Below the pieces are notes generated by a model that made no database searches, was not told the DNA's origin, and was given only the letters and a program-made list of their open reading frames with translations. The translations under genes were made by a program, and so were the position numbers. From positions 1-64,000 of the forward strand of contig NZ_LZMD01000083.1 of assembly GCF_001668575.1 (NCBI RefSeq): 64,000 nt of DNA, in the 5' to 3' direction. The stretch comes from Mycobacterium sp. 1164985.4 (GTDB taxonomy: Bacteria; Actinomycetota; Actinomycetes; Mycobacteriales; Mycobacteriaceae). Below, one piece after another: positions 34,634 to 43,893 of this stretch (position 1 is its first letter; the number at the start of each line of letters is the position of its first letter).

Positions 34634-35991
34634 TGGCGACGGACACCGAACTCGAGTCGCAGATCGCCCAGTGGCGTGGCTACGTCCAACGGCACCGCGC
34701 GATCGCCGCAGCCGACGTCGAGGAGATGGAGGATCACCTCCGCGAGCAGATCGCCGACCTGTCGCGTTGCGGGCTCTCCGGTGACGAGGCTTTCCTGGTT
34801 GCGGTGAAGCGGATGGGCAACGTCGACGCAATCAGTCGCGAGTTCGCCCGCGAGCACTCCGATCGGCTGTGGAAGCAGCTGGTGCTCGTATCGGAGGAGC
34901 CGGGGCCGACGGTCCGGACGAACCGTGAGCTGTTCGTCGTCCTCGCCCTCGGGATCGGCGCAGGCGTCGCGGTGAAGTTGGGTTCGGCGCTGCTCGACGA
35001 CGAACTCACGCTGTGGCGCAACATCGCATTTCTCGTGTTCCCTTTCCTGGCAGGGTATTTCGCGTGGAAGCGACGGTTGGGGTGGCGGCAATGGGCCGTG
35101 CTCGCGCTGCCGGCCGCCGCGCTCGCGGTCGCGATCAACACCTACCCGTTCAGTGACGACATCTTTGACGATCCCGACACCGAGGCGCTGGCCGGGATCC
35201 ATGCACCGATCGTGTTGTGGCTGCTGGTCGGATTCGCCTACGTCGGCGGTCGATGGCGATCCGATTCGCGCCGGATGGATTTCATCCGGTTCACGGGTGA
35301 GTTTGTCGTGTACCTGACGCTGCTGCTGATCGGCCTCGCGGTGCTCTTGCTGTTGACCGGTGGCGCGTTCGACGCCGTCGGCGTGGACACCGAGGAGTTC
35401 GTCGGCGACTGGGCGTTGCCCGTCATGGTGCCGTTGGCGGTGCTCGTCGCGGCGTGGCTGGTCGAGGCGAAGCAGAGCGTCATCGAGAACATCGCGCCGG
35501 TGCTGACGCGGGTGTTCACGCCGCTGACGATTGTCATGCTCCTGGCACTGCTGGTGGTCTTCGCGACCGCAGGCAGCGTGATCGGCGTCGACCGCTACCT
35601 GCTGATCCTGGTGGACCTCATCCTCGTGCTCGTGCTCGGGCTGCTGCTGTATGCGATCTCGGCCCGCGACCCGCTCGCCCCGCCGACCGTATTCGACTGG
35701 CTGCAACTGGTTCTCGTGCTCAGCGCGCTGGCCGTCGACGTGCTGATGCTCACGGCGATGCTGATGCGCATCGCCGAGTTCGGCTACAGCCCGAACAAGG
35801 TCGCCGCGCTCGGTATGAACCTCGTGCTGCTGGTCAACCTGGCCTGGTCGGCGTGGCTGGTCGTCGGCTTCCTGCGGCGACGGCGCCCGTTCGGCGACGT
35901 CGAGCAGTGGCAGACGCGCTACCTGCCGGTCTACGGCGTGTGGGCCGCATTCGTGGTGTTGGCGCTGCCGCCGTTCTTCGGATTCGTCTGA
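34633..35991 (+). CDS. HAAS-domain (DUF1700-like) integral membrane protein, PadR partner
   Basis: The product has 452 residues. An N-terminal soluble helical domain (about residues 5-75) contains VEEMEDHLREQIADL and AFLVAVKRMGN, the signature of HAAS/DUF1700 proteins that pair with PadR regulators. About ten hydrophobic segments fill the rest, resembling DUF4153-type permeases. No catalytic motif is apparent. Its start is fused to the padR stop. Known PadR-HAAS pairs suggest that the N-terminal domain senses or sequesters the regulator at the membrane; this is family inference. It lies 60 bp from the convergent embC stop. Confidence 0.75.
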   Translation: MATDTELESQIAQWRGYVQRHRAIAAADVEEMEDHLREQIADLSRCGLSGDEAFLVAVKRMGNVDAISREFAREHSDRLWKQLVLVSEEPGPTVRTNRELFVVLALGIGAGVAVKLGSALLDDELTLWRNIAFLVFPFLAGYFAWKRRLGWRQWAVLALPAAALAVAINTYPFSDDIFDDPDTEALAGIHAPIVLWLLVGFAYVGGRWRSDSRRMDFIRFTGEFVVYLTLLLIGLAVLLLLTGGAFDAVGVDTEEFVGDWALPVMVPLAVLVAAWLVEAKQSVIENIAPVLTRVFTPLTIVMLLALLVVFATAGSVIGVDRYLLILVDLILVLVLGLLLYAISARDPLAPPTVFDWLQLVLVLSALAVDVLMLTAMLMRIAEFGYSPNKVAALGMNLVLLVNLAWSAWLVVGFLRRRRPFGDVEQWQTRYLPVYGVWAAFVVLALPPFFGFV

Positions 35992-36051
35992 CGGGCTGAT
36001 TCCGCGCACCACACATACGTGCGGTCAACCCGTTAAGCCCGCGATGACGCT

Positions 36052-39000
36052 CTACGACAACCGCAACGGCGCCGGGCTCCACAGCCCGCTGCGCGTCGCC
36101 GTGCCGAGGTCAAGCCGGGCCTCCGCGGCGTTCGGGTACCACGGCGTGAGTTGCTGCAGCGATCCCCAGTCGCGGAACCAGTCGTCATCGAGGTAGGTCG
36201 GCACCGTCGTGGCACGCAAGAGCAGTTCGGTGATACCGAGCGGACCGCCGCCGAGATAGTCCATCACCGGCGAATTCGCCTCGGCGCCAAAGCGGTCGGG
36301 CAGAATGCGCCACTTCGGCACCTCGATGACACCGTTCTGATGGCCGAACGGCCGCTGGCACGGGAACGCCAGGCCGACCAGCCAGTCGAGCAGCACGGGG
36401 TCCGATGACCCGACGACGTCCTGCAGCGTGCGCAACTGCGGTATCCGCGGCGGCGTCACCGCGATCCAGTGCTGCGGATCGAGGTCGTCGTCGGAGGCCA
36501 CCAGCCGGATGTGGGTGGCCTCCAGCGGTATCGCGTCCAGCGGAGCGCGCAGGTTGCGCCACGCCGGAGACGCGCCGACGTCGGCGAACCCGATCGAGCC
36601 GCCCGGCTCGTCGGCCGCGGCCTGCTCGTCGGTGGCCCACTGCACAGCGACCTCCCCGGCGTCGAAACGCCCTGCCGCCGAGACGACCAGCAGCGGCCCG
36701 GCGTCGTCGCGCGACGGCAGGCGGTACCAGGCCGAGCGCAGCTGCGCGGGCTGCTGGGTGCCGGGACGCCAGCTGCCCATGACCGGCGTGCTCGCCGGAT
36801 CGAGCTTGTACGGCAGCCGCGCGCGCGAGCCGTTGACACCCGCGGCGGCCGTCGTGCCGCCCTCGGTTCCGCCGTTGCCGGCCTGATCGTCTTCGCTGTC
36901 GGTGTCGGCGAAGTTGGTCGAGGTGCCCTGACCGCTCATCGTCTCGTCGGCGGAGACGTCGGTGGGAATTCCGTTGGGGTCGAACCCTTGTGCGGTGCCG
37001 GCAGCGAGCGCCTCACCGACTGGCGTGTCGACCGGCCTGAGCACGCCGACGTTGGGGTCCTCCTCGACGAGCACGTCCTGGGCCATCCCGCACGTCTTGC
37101 CGGTCAGGGCTTCGAGGTTGGACCGCCCGACGCTCCACGCCGGGTACTGGTCGACCATGGCCAGGGTCAGCGAGAGCACCTCGAAGACCACCAGGACCCA
37201 GGTCGCAACGGCCAACGGGGCCTGCAGGATTCGCTGCCAGCGTCGTTGCGGGCCCGGCGGTGACGAATCGCGGCCGGAGAAGTGGAACCACGCCGCGGCG
37301 ATCAGCGCCAGCACCGACAGCCCCAGCAGGAACGTCGAGAAACCGAACTTCCACTCCGGCATCGCATTCGACCACGGCACGCCGAAGTTCGACACGTACC
37401 ACCAGCCGTTCACGGTGGCGAAGGACAACGCCATCGCGAACAGCACCGCGGCGCCGAACACCGAGCGGTTGCGCCGCGACCGCATCGCCGTTGCGGTGAC
37501 GGCGACCGCCGCCAGCGCACCCAGCGAACCGGCCAGGCCTGCGAACACGCCGAAGTGATGCGTCCACTTGGTCGGCGTGAACATCATGGCCAGGAACGAG
37601 ATCACCGTGATACCGATGATGCGACGACTGGGACCCAGTGCCGTGCCGGGAATCCTGAACTTGCGCAACGACATCGCGACCGCGACGGCCAACGCGATCA
37701 ACAGCATGAGCACCGCGAAGCGGCGCGCGACCGAACCGTCCGGGCTCAGTGTGAACAACCGCTCGTAGCGGATGTGCTCGTCGAACCAGCTCAGGCTCGG
37801 CCCGACCGCCGACTTGAAGGTGCTGGCCTGCAGTTCGGCGGCCAGCGTTTGGTCCCGGAAGATCAGGATGATCGTCACCGTCGCCGCGGCCAGAATGGGT
37901 GCCAGCAACGCGAGGTATCCGAAGCGGGAGACATGCGCGGCGACAATGGTTTTCAGTGGTCCGACCGCCACCAACAGGGCGCCGATCGCCGCGATGCCGG
38001 TCGGGCCGGAGAACAGTGTGAGGGCGCCGATGATGATGGCGATCGCGACGGGTAGCAACCTGCTGGTGGCCACGCCCCGCTCGACCGAGCACCACGTGAG
38101 GAGGATGCCCAGCGCAATGATCGGTTCGGGCCGCAGCCCGTTGTTGAGCGGCAGCCAGAACGCCAGGAACAGGCCCGCCGCCGTCCACGCCGCGGCCGGC
38201 GTCGACTTCACCGCATGGCCGAGTCGCGGGATCACCTCGCGGCTGATCACCCACCAGCACGCCAGCCCCATCACCAGCGTGGGCAGGCGCATCCAGACGC
38301 TGTGCGTGCTGACGTGTGCCCACAATGCCAGCAGGTCGTAGTACCAGCCGAACGGCGATTCCGGGGTGCCGAACCAGCGGTAGTAGTTCGCCATGTAGCC
38401 GGCGTGCTCGGACACCCGCGCCATCGTCAGGATGTAGCCGTCGTCGGCGGTGTTGGCGCCGACGAAGTGCCACCACACCAGCACCGCGGTGACCACGCCG
38501 TCCAGCGGCCGCAGCGTCCACCACCGCGGGGGCAGGAACCGTCTGACGCCGCGGCCGTCGGCGACGTCGAGAAAATGGAGCGCGACCAGCGCGATGAGGG
38601 TCAGCGCCACTCCGACGATCATCGCCAGCGTCTTGAGCAGCGTCGGCGAGGTGCCGTACCGGGTGTCGAGGGTCGCGGAGAACTCCAGGCCCGGCGGCGC
38701 CGAACCGCTGAGGTCGGTGAACACGCCGACGATCTGCGGCCGGAAGTCGTAGCCGCCGCGTTCGCCGCGCAGTGGTTCGCCGGGATCCTCGCTCGGGATG
38801 CGCCCCGGCCCCTGCACGAGGCCGACGAACTCGCCGGTCACCTTGTCGGCGTGGGCAGTGAAGGTCAGCCGCTGACACTGCGGGCTGAGCACCTGGTCCA
38901 GCGGCGCGCTGACCACCGGGGTGTTGCGCACGATCACCAGCAGGTCGTTGTTGACCCGCTCGATGAGCAGGCCGCGGTCGATGGCCTTGGGCGCCTGTTT

Positions 39001-39273
39001 GGGCACGGTCGACAGCAGCACCGTGCGACCGCCGGCCAATCCGGCCGCCGCGCGGCACGGCACGCTGATCTCGAGGTCGGTCGCGACGTAACCGATGAGC
39101 GGCGCGTCGACACTGCGCAGCACACCGTTCTGCGGCCAGTTCAGCTGCGCGGTGGTCTGCGTGACCGGCATCAACGGCGTCGCGATCGCCAGCAGCGCAC
39201 CGAGCAACCCGGCAACAATGGCTATCAGCCGCACCGTCCGATGGTTCGCCCCGACCCCGGCTTCACCGACCAC
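36052..39273 (-). CDS. embC: Arabinosyltransferase EmbC (lipoarabinomannan)
   Basis: The product has 1073 residues from GTG 39273, 11 bp after the aftA stop. Longer upstream frames overlap aftA and lack similarity. The GT-C fold has the catalytic loop NTADDGYILTMARVSEHAGY. The C-terminal carbohydrate-binding module ends GTATRSGLWSPAPL. A run of Thr/Gly-rich linker (about residues 800-830) is species-variable. EmbC elongates the arabinan of lipoarabinomannan from decaprenyl-phospho-arabinose. It lies in the - strand operon dprE1-dprE2-aftA-embC. Unusually, it is not followed directly by embA. Confidence 0.97.
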   Translation of the reverse strand: MVGEAGVGANHRTVRLIAIVAGLLGALLAIATPLMPVTQTTAQLNWPQNGVLRSVDAPLIGYVATDLEISVPCRAAAGLAGGRTVLLSTVPKQAPKAIDRGLLIERVNNDLLVIVRNTPVVSAPLDQVLSPQCQRLTFTAHADKVTGEFVGLVQGPGRIPSEDPGEPLRGERGGYDFRPQIVGVFTDLSGSAPPGLEFSATLDTRYGTSPTLLKTLAMIVGVALTLIALVALHFLDVADGRGVRRFLPPRWWTLRPLDGVVTAVLVWWHFVGANTADDGYILTMARVSEHAGYMANYYRWFGTPESPFGWYYDLLALWAHVSTHSVWMRLPTLVMGLACWWVISREVIPRLGHAVKSTPAAAWTAAGLFLAFWLPLNNGLRPEPIIALGILLTWCSVERGVATSRLLPVAIAIIIGALTLFSGPTGIAAIGALLVAVGPLKTIVAAHVSRFGYLALLAPILAAATVTIILIFRDQTLAAELQASTFKSAVGPSLSWFDEHIRYERLFTLSPDGSVARRFAVLMLLIALAVAVAMSLRKFRIPGTALGPSRRIIGITVISFLAMMFTPTKWTHHFGVFAGLAGSLGALAAVAVTATAMRSRRNRSVFGAAVLFAMALSFATVNGWWYVSNFGVPWSNAMPEWKFGFSTFLLGLSVLALIAAAWFHFSGRDSSPPGPQRRWQRILQAPLAVATWVLVVFEVLSLTLAMVDQYPAWSVGRSNLEALTGKTCGMAQDVLVEEDPNVGVLRPVDTPVGEALAAGTAQGFDPNGIPTDVSADETMSGQGTSTNFADTDSEDDQAGNGGTEGGTTAAAGVNGSRARLPYKLDPASTPVMGSWRPGTQQPAQLRSAWYRLPSRDDAGPLLVVSAAGRFDAGEVAVQWATDEQAAADEPGGSIGFADVGASPAWRNLRAPLDAIPLEATHIRLVASDDDLDPQHWIAVTPPRIPQLRTLQDVVGSSDPVLLDWLVGLAFPCQRPFGHQNGVIEVPKWRILPDRFGAEANSPVMDYLGGGPLGITELLLRATTVPTYLDDDWFRDWGSLQQLTPWYPNAAEARLDLGTATRSGLWSPAPLRLS

Positions 39274-39284
39274 GGCGTTCGATC

Positions 39285-41180
39285 CTAATTGGGCTTCCGG
39301 ATCGCCAGCACGAACGGTCCGATGCTGGAGACCTCGAAGCGGGGGTCGTCGAACAACGCCTCGTCCAGCGCGACGTGATAGCGCCGGACGTTGGGCTGGT
39401 TCGGATACACGTCGGAGGCCAGCCGCAACGTGTAGGTGTCGTCGGCGCCGCGGCGCATCAGGAACACCGTCGGCGGCGCCCACGGCAGCGAGTCGAGCGC
39501 CTCGATGAACTTGTCGGCCTCGGTCAGCGTGGCCCAGCCCTCGATGGCCTCGGCGCGCTTGTCGAACTGTGCGAGCGGGTTGGCGTAGTGCGAGGTGAGC
39601 CCCTGGAAGCCGTAGTACGGGTAGTAGGACAGGAAGCTGTAGTCGGCGGTCAGCACGATGGTCTCGTCACGGGGACGGCCGGTCACCTCCGTGATCTTGG
39701 CGTCGATCTCGCGGTAGTAGCGCTCGGCTCCCGGCGGTCGCCGATCGGCGCGCTGACCGTAGCCGTCGGTGTCGGTGTAGGCGACGACGATGTCGGAGCG
39801 CAGCACGTCGGGGATGTCCTGGCTGTACGTGACGGCACCGATCACGCCGAGTGCGGCGGCCGCCGCGATGACGCGTCGCGTGTTCTCGGGCCGCACGCGC
39901 GCCGCGACGGCGCGGGCGACTTCGATGAAGCCGAAGGCACCCGCGGCCGTCAGCAGCACGGTCAGCGTGGGATTCAGCCGGAACGACAGCAGGGTGGTTC
40001 CCGCCAGCGTGGTCAGCATGGACAGCAGCGACCACGCGTAGACCGCGAGCACCGCGATCGCGAGTGCCCCCGCACGCGTCGACGAGCGCGCCCGCCAGAC
40101 CAGCCACAGCGTGCCGAGCATGCACAGCGCCCCGAGGAGCGTGAAGTGCAGCATCGGGAATTCCAACTGCGCCCCGACCGACGGGAGGTAGTGCTGGGCG
40201 GTTCCGGAGTCGGCGGGCTCGCCGGAGATCGCGGCGAGCAGGTACGGCGCCCAGCCGATCAGCGCGATAGCGCCCGAGATCACCGCAATGACCGCCAGCC
40301 GCAGCAGCGGGTCGATGCGCCTGCGCGCGACCGCGAGCAGCACACCCATGATCGCGAGCGTGAAGGCGGCGTAGGCGAACAGCAGCGTGTACGACAGTGC
40401 GGCTCCGCCGAGGAACAGTCCGGTGCCGACGACCGCGGCCCACCCGGCTCGCGTCCTCCCACCTGCCACCCCATGCGGGTCGCCGGCGCGCAACCCCGAC
40501 CACGCCAGCACGAACACCGGCGGCAGCAGCACCGCGATGATCGCGGCGTAGGGCTCGGCGGGCGAGTACGCGAGTGTGGCAGCAGTGGTGGCGGTGGTCA
40601 CCACGAGCGCGTACTCGAAGCGAATCATGGCCGCCCACAACACGAACGCCACCGCGATCGCGGCGGTGATCGAGATGATCGCCCACGGTTTGAACATCTC
40701 CCACGCCGGCGTTCCGGTCAGCGCGGCCAGGCGTCCGCCGATCCAGAACCAGCCGGGCGGGTAGAACGGCGGCAGGCCCATGTAGGTCATGTCGCGCAGT
40801 GCGGCGCTGTCGGCGAGCCGGGTGAGGTACTCGGTGCGGAACTGCTGGTCGACCGAGATGCCGTACAGGTACAGCTTCGTCGCCCCGAGCGGCATCGCCA
40901 GCGTCACCACAGTGAACGCGGACAAGAACACCGTGGCCGCGGCCTTGCCGAGCAGGCGGCGGCCCCGCCGCCATGCCCATCCGCTCGCGAACAGCCCTGC
41001 CAGGCAGGCGACCTGGCCCACCGTGGTCAGGGCGTGCAGCTGATTGGAGGAGTTGTAGGCGGGCCACTCCACCCGCGCGATCGCGGCCAGGGACACCACG
41101 GCGACGACGACCGCCACCGCGGTGGCCGCCACCATCTGGCCGGCGACCTTGATGGGCAGGGCCGGCGAGCCGTCACGCAT
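39285..41180 (-). CDS. aftA: Priming arabinofuranosyltransferase AftA
   Basis: The product has 631 residues from ATG 41180, sharing its A with the dprE2 stop (TGATG). Family length is about 643. It is a GT-C membrane enzyme with about 11-13 helices and a C-terminal periplasmic domain (about residue 450 onward). It adds the first arabinofuranose to galactan, the primer for Emb enzymes. The segment GLPPFYPPGWFWIGGR and the final SIGPFVLAIRKPN are typical. It is in the dprE1-dprE2-aftA-embC operon. Confidence 0.95.
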   Translation of the reverse strand: MRDGSPALPIKVAGQMVAATAVAVVVAVVSLAAIARVEWPAYNSSNQLHALTTVGQVACLAGLFASGWAWRRGRRLLGKAAATVFLSAFTVVTLAMPLGATKLYLYGISVDQQFRTEYLTRLADSAALRDMTYMGLPPFYPPGWFWIGGRLAALTGTPAWEMFKPWAIISITAAIAVAFVLWAAMIRFEYALVVTTATTAATLAYSPAEPYAAIIAVLLPPVFVLAWSGLRAGDPHGVAGGRTRAGWAAVVGTGLFLGGAALSYTLLFAYAAFTLAIMGVLLAVARRRIDPLLRLAVIAVISGAIALIGWAPYLLAAISGEPADSGTAQHYLPSVGAQLEFPMLHFTLLGALCMLGTLWLVWRARSSTRAGALAIAVLAVYAWSLLSMLTTLAGTTLLSFRLNPTLTVLLTAAGAFGFIEVARAVAARVRPENTRRVIAAAAALGVIGAVTYSQDIPDVLRSDIVVAYTDTDGYGQRADRRPPGAERYYREIDAKITEVTGRPRDETIVLTADYSFLSYYPYYGFQGLTSHYANPLAQFDKRAEAIEGWATLTEADKFIEALDSLPWAPPTVFLMRRGADDTYTLRLASDVYPNQPNVRRYHVALDEALFDDPRFEVSSIGPFVLAIRKPN

Positions 41181-41962
41181 CAGATGGGTAGCTTGCGGAA
41201 GATCGGCCGCGGGATGTGGCGCAACACCATCATCACGTACCGGAACGCTCCCGGCGCCCATACCAGTTCCTTGCCCTTGGCCGCCGCCGTGACAGCGAGT
41301 TCGGCGACGTCTTCTTTATCGACGGTGAACGGCGCTTCCTTGGCGCCGGTGGCCTTCCAGTGCTCGATGGTGGTGGTGGTGCGCACCTGTCCGGGGCGAA
41401 TCACCAGCACCCGAACACCGAACTCGCGCAATGCTTCTCCCAAACCGAGGTAGAAGCCGTCGAGTCCGGCCTTGGTGGAGCCGTACACGAAGTTGGACCG
41501 CCGCACCCGCTCGCCGGCCGCCGAGCTCATCGCGATGATCTGCCCGAAGCCCTGTGACCGCATCTTCTCCCCGATCAGTACACCGACCGAAACCGCTGCG
41601 GTGTAGTTGATCTGGGCGATCTGCACCGCCTTGGCCTGGTCATGCCACAGTTCCTCGGCGTTGCCGAGCAGGCCGAAGGCCACAATCGCAACGTCGACAT
41701 CGCCAGTGGCCCATGCCTTGTCGATGACGTCGCGGTGAGACGAAGTGTCGGTGCCGTCGAAGTCGATCCACTCGACGGACTTGGCACCGGCCTCGGTCAT
41801 CGCGGCGATGGCCTCGCCTTTGCGCGGATGGCCCGGCAGGTCGGCGAGGATGATGCGAGCGTGGGCGTTGCGCAGATAGCGCGCGCAGATCGCCAGGCCG
41901 ATCTCCGATGTCCCGCCGAGCAGCAGGATCGTCTGGGGGTTACCCACGGCGTCAAGAACCAT
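41180..41962 (-). CDS. dprE2: Decaprenylphosphoryl-D-2-keto-erythropentose reductase DprE2
   Basis: The product has 260 residues. It is a short-chain dehydrogenase with the NAD(P) motif LLGGTSEIG and catalytic Ser plus YGSTKAG (Tyr/Lys). It reduces the keto intermediate from DprE1 to decaprenyl-phospho-arabinose. The start at ATG 41962 gives MVLDAVGNPQT, identical to the family N-terminus. It lies 13 bp after the dprE1 stop and is coupled to aftA (TGATG). Confidence 0.97.
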   Translation of the reverse strand: MVLDAVGNPQTILLLGGTSEIGLAICARYLRNAHARIILADLPGHPRKGEAIAAMTEAGAKSVEWIDFDGTDTSSHRDVIDKAWATGDVDVAIVAFGLLGNAEELWHDQAKAVQIAQINYTAAVSVGVLIGEKMRSQGFGQIIAMSSAAGERVRRSNFVYGSTKAGLDGFYLGLGEALREFGVRVLVIRPGQVRTTTTIEHWKATGAKEAPFTVDKEDVAELAVTAAAKGKELVWAPGAFRYVMMVLRHIPRPIFRKLPI

Positions 41963-41975
41963 TTTTGTGAACCAT

Positions 41976-43376
41976 CTACAGCAGCTCCAAGCGTCGGGCC
42001 ATATCGGATGCGAAGACGCCGTTCGGGTCGGCCTTGCGGCGCACGGCGATCCACTCGTCGATCCGGGGATACATCTTGTGGAACCTGTCCGCGCTGACCC
42101 GGGAGTCCTTCGCGGTGTACACGCGCCCACCGAACTCCATGACCCGCTCGTCGAGTTCGTTGAGGAATTCGTTGACCCCGGGCCTGTTCGGGAAGTCCAT
42201 CGCCACGTTCCAGCCCGCCATCGGGAAGCTCAGCGGCGCCCGGTTCCCAGGGCCGAACAGCTTGAAAACGTTGAGCGCCGAATAGTGTCCCCGCGTCTGG
42301 ATCCAGCGGATGATCGCCTTGAACTCCTCGAGCGCGTCTGGCGGCACCAGGAACTGATGTTGCGCGAAACCCGCTGGGCCGTAGGCATTGTTCCACCCGC
42401 TGACGAGATCCAGCATGTGGTAGAACTGCGACAGATTCATGATCTTGCCGGTGTACGTCCCGCCGAGCCGGTAGTACACCTCGCCGATCGCCATGAACGA
42501 AAGCTTGTTCATCGCGCTGACCGGGAAGATGTTGGGCACCGAGAGCAGTTGCGGCGCATCGAATTTGAGCGGATTCTTGGCCAACTTCGGCGGGAGCTGA
42601 TCGAGCGTCGCGAGGCTGCCGCGGCTGATCGCCGCCCTTCCGAGTTTCGGCGGCGGGCTGATCAGGTCGAACCACGCGCTGGAGTAGGTGTAGCGGTCCT
42701 CGCTGCCGTCGAGGTGGACCGCGACGGTCTCGTCCAGGTCGTTGGTGGAGACACCGTCGGCGATGAAGTACGCGGTTTCGGTGCGTGTCATCGCAATTCG
42801 AGCCCGCAGGACGATGCCGGTGAGGCCGTTTCCGCCAACCGTCGCCCAGAACAGTTCGGCATCCGGCCCGTCGGGGGTGAGGGTGTGAACCTCCCCGTCG
42901 GCCATCAGCAGGTCCATCGACAGCACGTGGTTTCCGAAGCTGCCGGCACTGTGGTGGTTCTTGCCATGGATGTCCGACGCGATTGCCCCGCCGACGGTGA
43001 CCTGGCGGGTGCCGGGCAGGACGGGAACCCACAGCCCGAACGGAAGCGCCGCCTTCATCAGCTGATCGAGGCTGACGCCCGCGTCGACGTCGGCCACGGC
43101 CGTCTCGGCGCTGATCGAATGAATCCTGTGCAGCGCGGTCATGTCCACGACCAGGCCGCCGCCGTTGCACGCCTGATCGCCGTAGGAGCGGCCCAGCCCG
43201 CGGGCCAGAACGCCCCGCTGCAGGAACGCCGGGCTCGATGCGCTGCGGTCGGCGGCCTCGCGGACCGCCTGCGCGATCAGTTCGACGTCCGGTGTGGTCA
43301 GCACCTGCGCGACGGACGGTGCGGTGCGACCGAAGCCGGTCAGGGCACGCGAGGTCGTCGGCAGGTTCTCGGACAT
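41976..43376 (-). CDS. dprE1: Decaprenylphosphoryl-beta-D-ribose 2-oxidase DprE1 with natural Cys-to-Ala at the drug site
   Basis: The product has 466 residues (M. tuberculosis 461). It is a vanillyl-alcohol-oxidase-type FAD enzyme with FAD motifs ARGLGRSYGDQACNGGG and GTRQVTVGGAIASDIHGKNH. It oxidises decaprenyl-phospho-ribose at C2. The covalent-inhibitor Cys387 of M. tuberculosis lies in GWNICVDFP. Here the aligned segment is GWNVAMDFP, and the GCG codon at 42201-42203 encodes Ala392. The flanking residues align without gaps, so the assignment is firm. Start at ATG 43376, because the longer frame upstream runs through gtrA antisense. Confidence 0.97.
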   Translation of the reverse strand: MSENLPTTSRALTGFGRTAPSVAQVLTTPDVELIAQAVREAADRSASSPAFLQRGVLARGLGRSYGDQACNGGGLVVDMTALHRIHSISAETAVADVDAGVSLDQLMKAALPFGLWVPVLPGTRQVTVGGAIASDIHGKNHHSAGSFGNHVLSMDLLMADGEVHTLTPDGPDAELFWATVGGNGLTGIVLRARIAMTRTETAYFIADGVSTNDLDETVAVHLDGSEDRYTYSSAWFDLISPPPKLGRAAISRGSLATLDQLPPKLAKNPLKFDAPQLLSVPNIFPVSAMNKLSFMAIGEVYYRLGGTYTGKIMNLSQFYHMLDLVSGWNNAYGPAGFAQHQFLVPPDALEEFKAIIRWIQTRGHYSALNVFKLFGPGNRAPLSFPMAGWNVAMDFPNRPGVNEFLNELDERVMEFGGRVYTAKDSRVSADRFHKMYPRIDEWIAVRRKADPNGVFASDMARRLELL

Positions 43377-43444
43377 CGCAACGAGGGTACCGTGCCCCCG
43401 TCGGCCCTCCGGTGCGCGCAATTCAGCTCGGCACCAGCGCCCGG

Positions 43445-43858
43445 CTAACGCAGGCGGAAGATGACCGCGCGCTGGATGACGAAGTTGATCACGGTCGCTG
43501 TGCCCTGGGCGATCACGAACGCGACCACGACCGCGGTCGGCGTGTAGTCCAGAAGGTCCAGGAACAGGTGGTTGAGCCCGACCTGCACGACGAACGTCGT
43601 GATGTAGAGCGCCCACACCGCGGCCAGCCGGGCGTGGCTCGGCGGCGCCTGGAACGTCCAGCGCCGGTTGAGCATGTATGCCGTCGTGGTGCCGGCGACC
43701 CACCCGAGAGCCTTCGCCAGGTCCGGCTGCACGCCGCCGACCCGGTAGAGCAGTACGTAGAGACCGAAGTCGACGACCGCCGAGAATCCGCCGGTGACGA
43801 CGAACCGCCAGATCTGGGTGCCCAGGCTCAAGGCGGGTTGCATCGGGGGCTCGGCCAC
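43445..43858 (-). CDS. GtrA-family membrane protein (Rv3789 type)
   Basis: The product has 137 residues from GTG 43858, with ATG 43843 possible. Four hydrophobic segments and GtrA signatures (FVVTGGFSAVVDFGLYVLLY; AYMLNRRWTF) are present. It has been proposed either to flip decaprenyl-phospho-arabinose or to anchor AftA; the evidence in the field is divided. It is first gene of the dprE1 operon, 68 bp upstream of dprE1. Confidence 0.88.
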   Translation of the reverse strand: MAEPPMQPALSLGTQIWRFVVTGGFSAVVDFGLYVLLYRVGGVQPDLAKALGWVAGTTTAYMLNRRWTFQAPPSHARLAAVWALYITTFVVQVGLNHLFLDLLDYTPTAVVVAFVIAQGTATVINFVIQRAVIFRLR

Positions 43859-43893
43859 CCGGGCAGCTTACGGCGAAGCGCGCGTCAGCCTGA

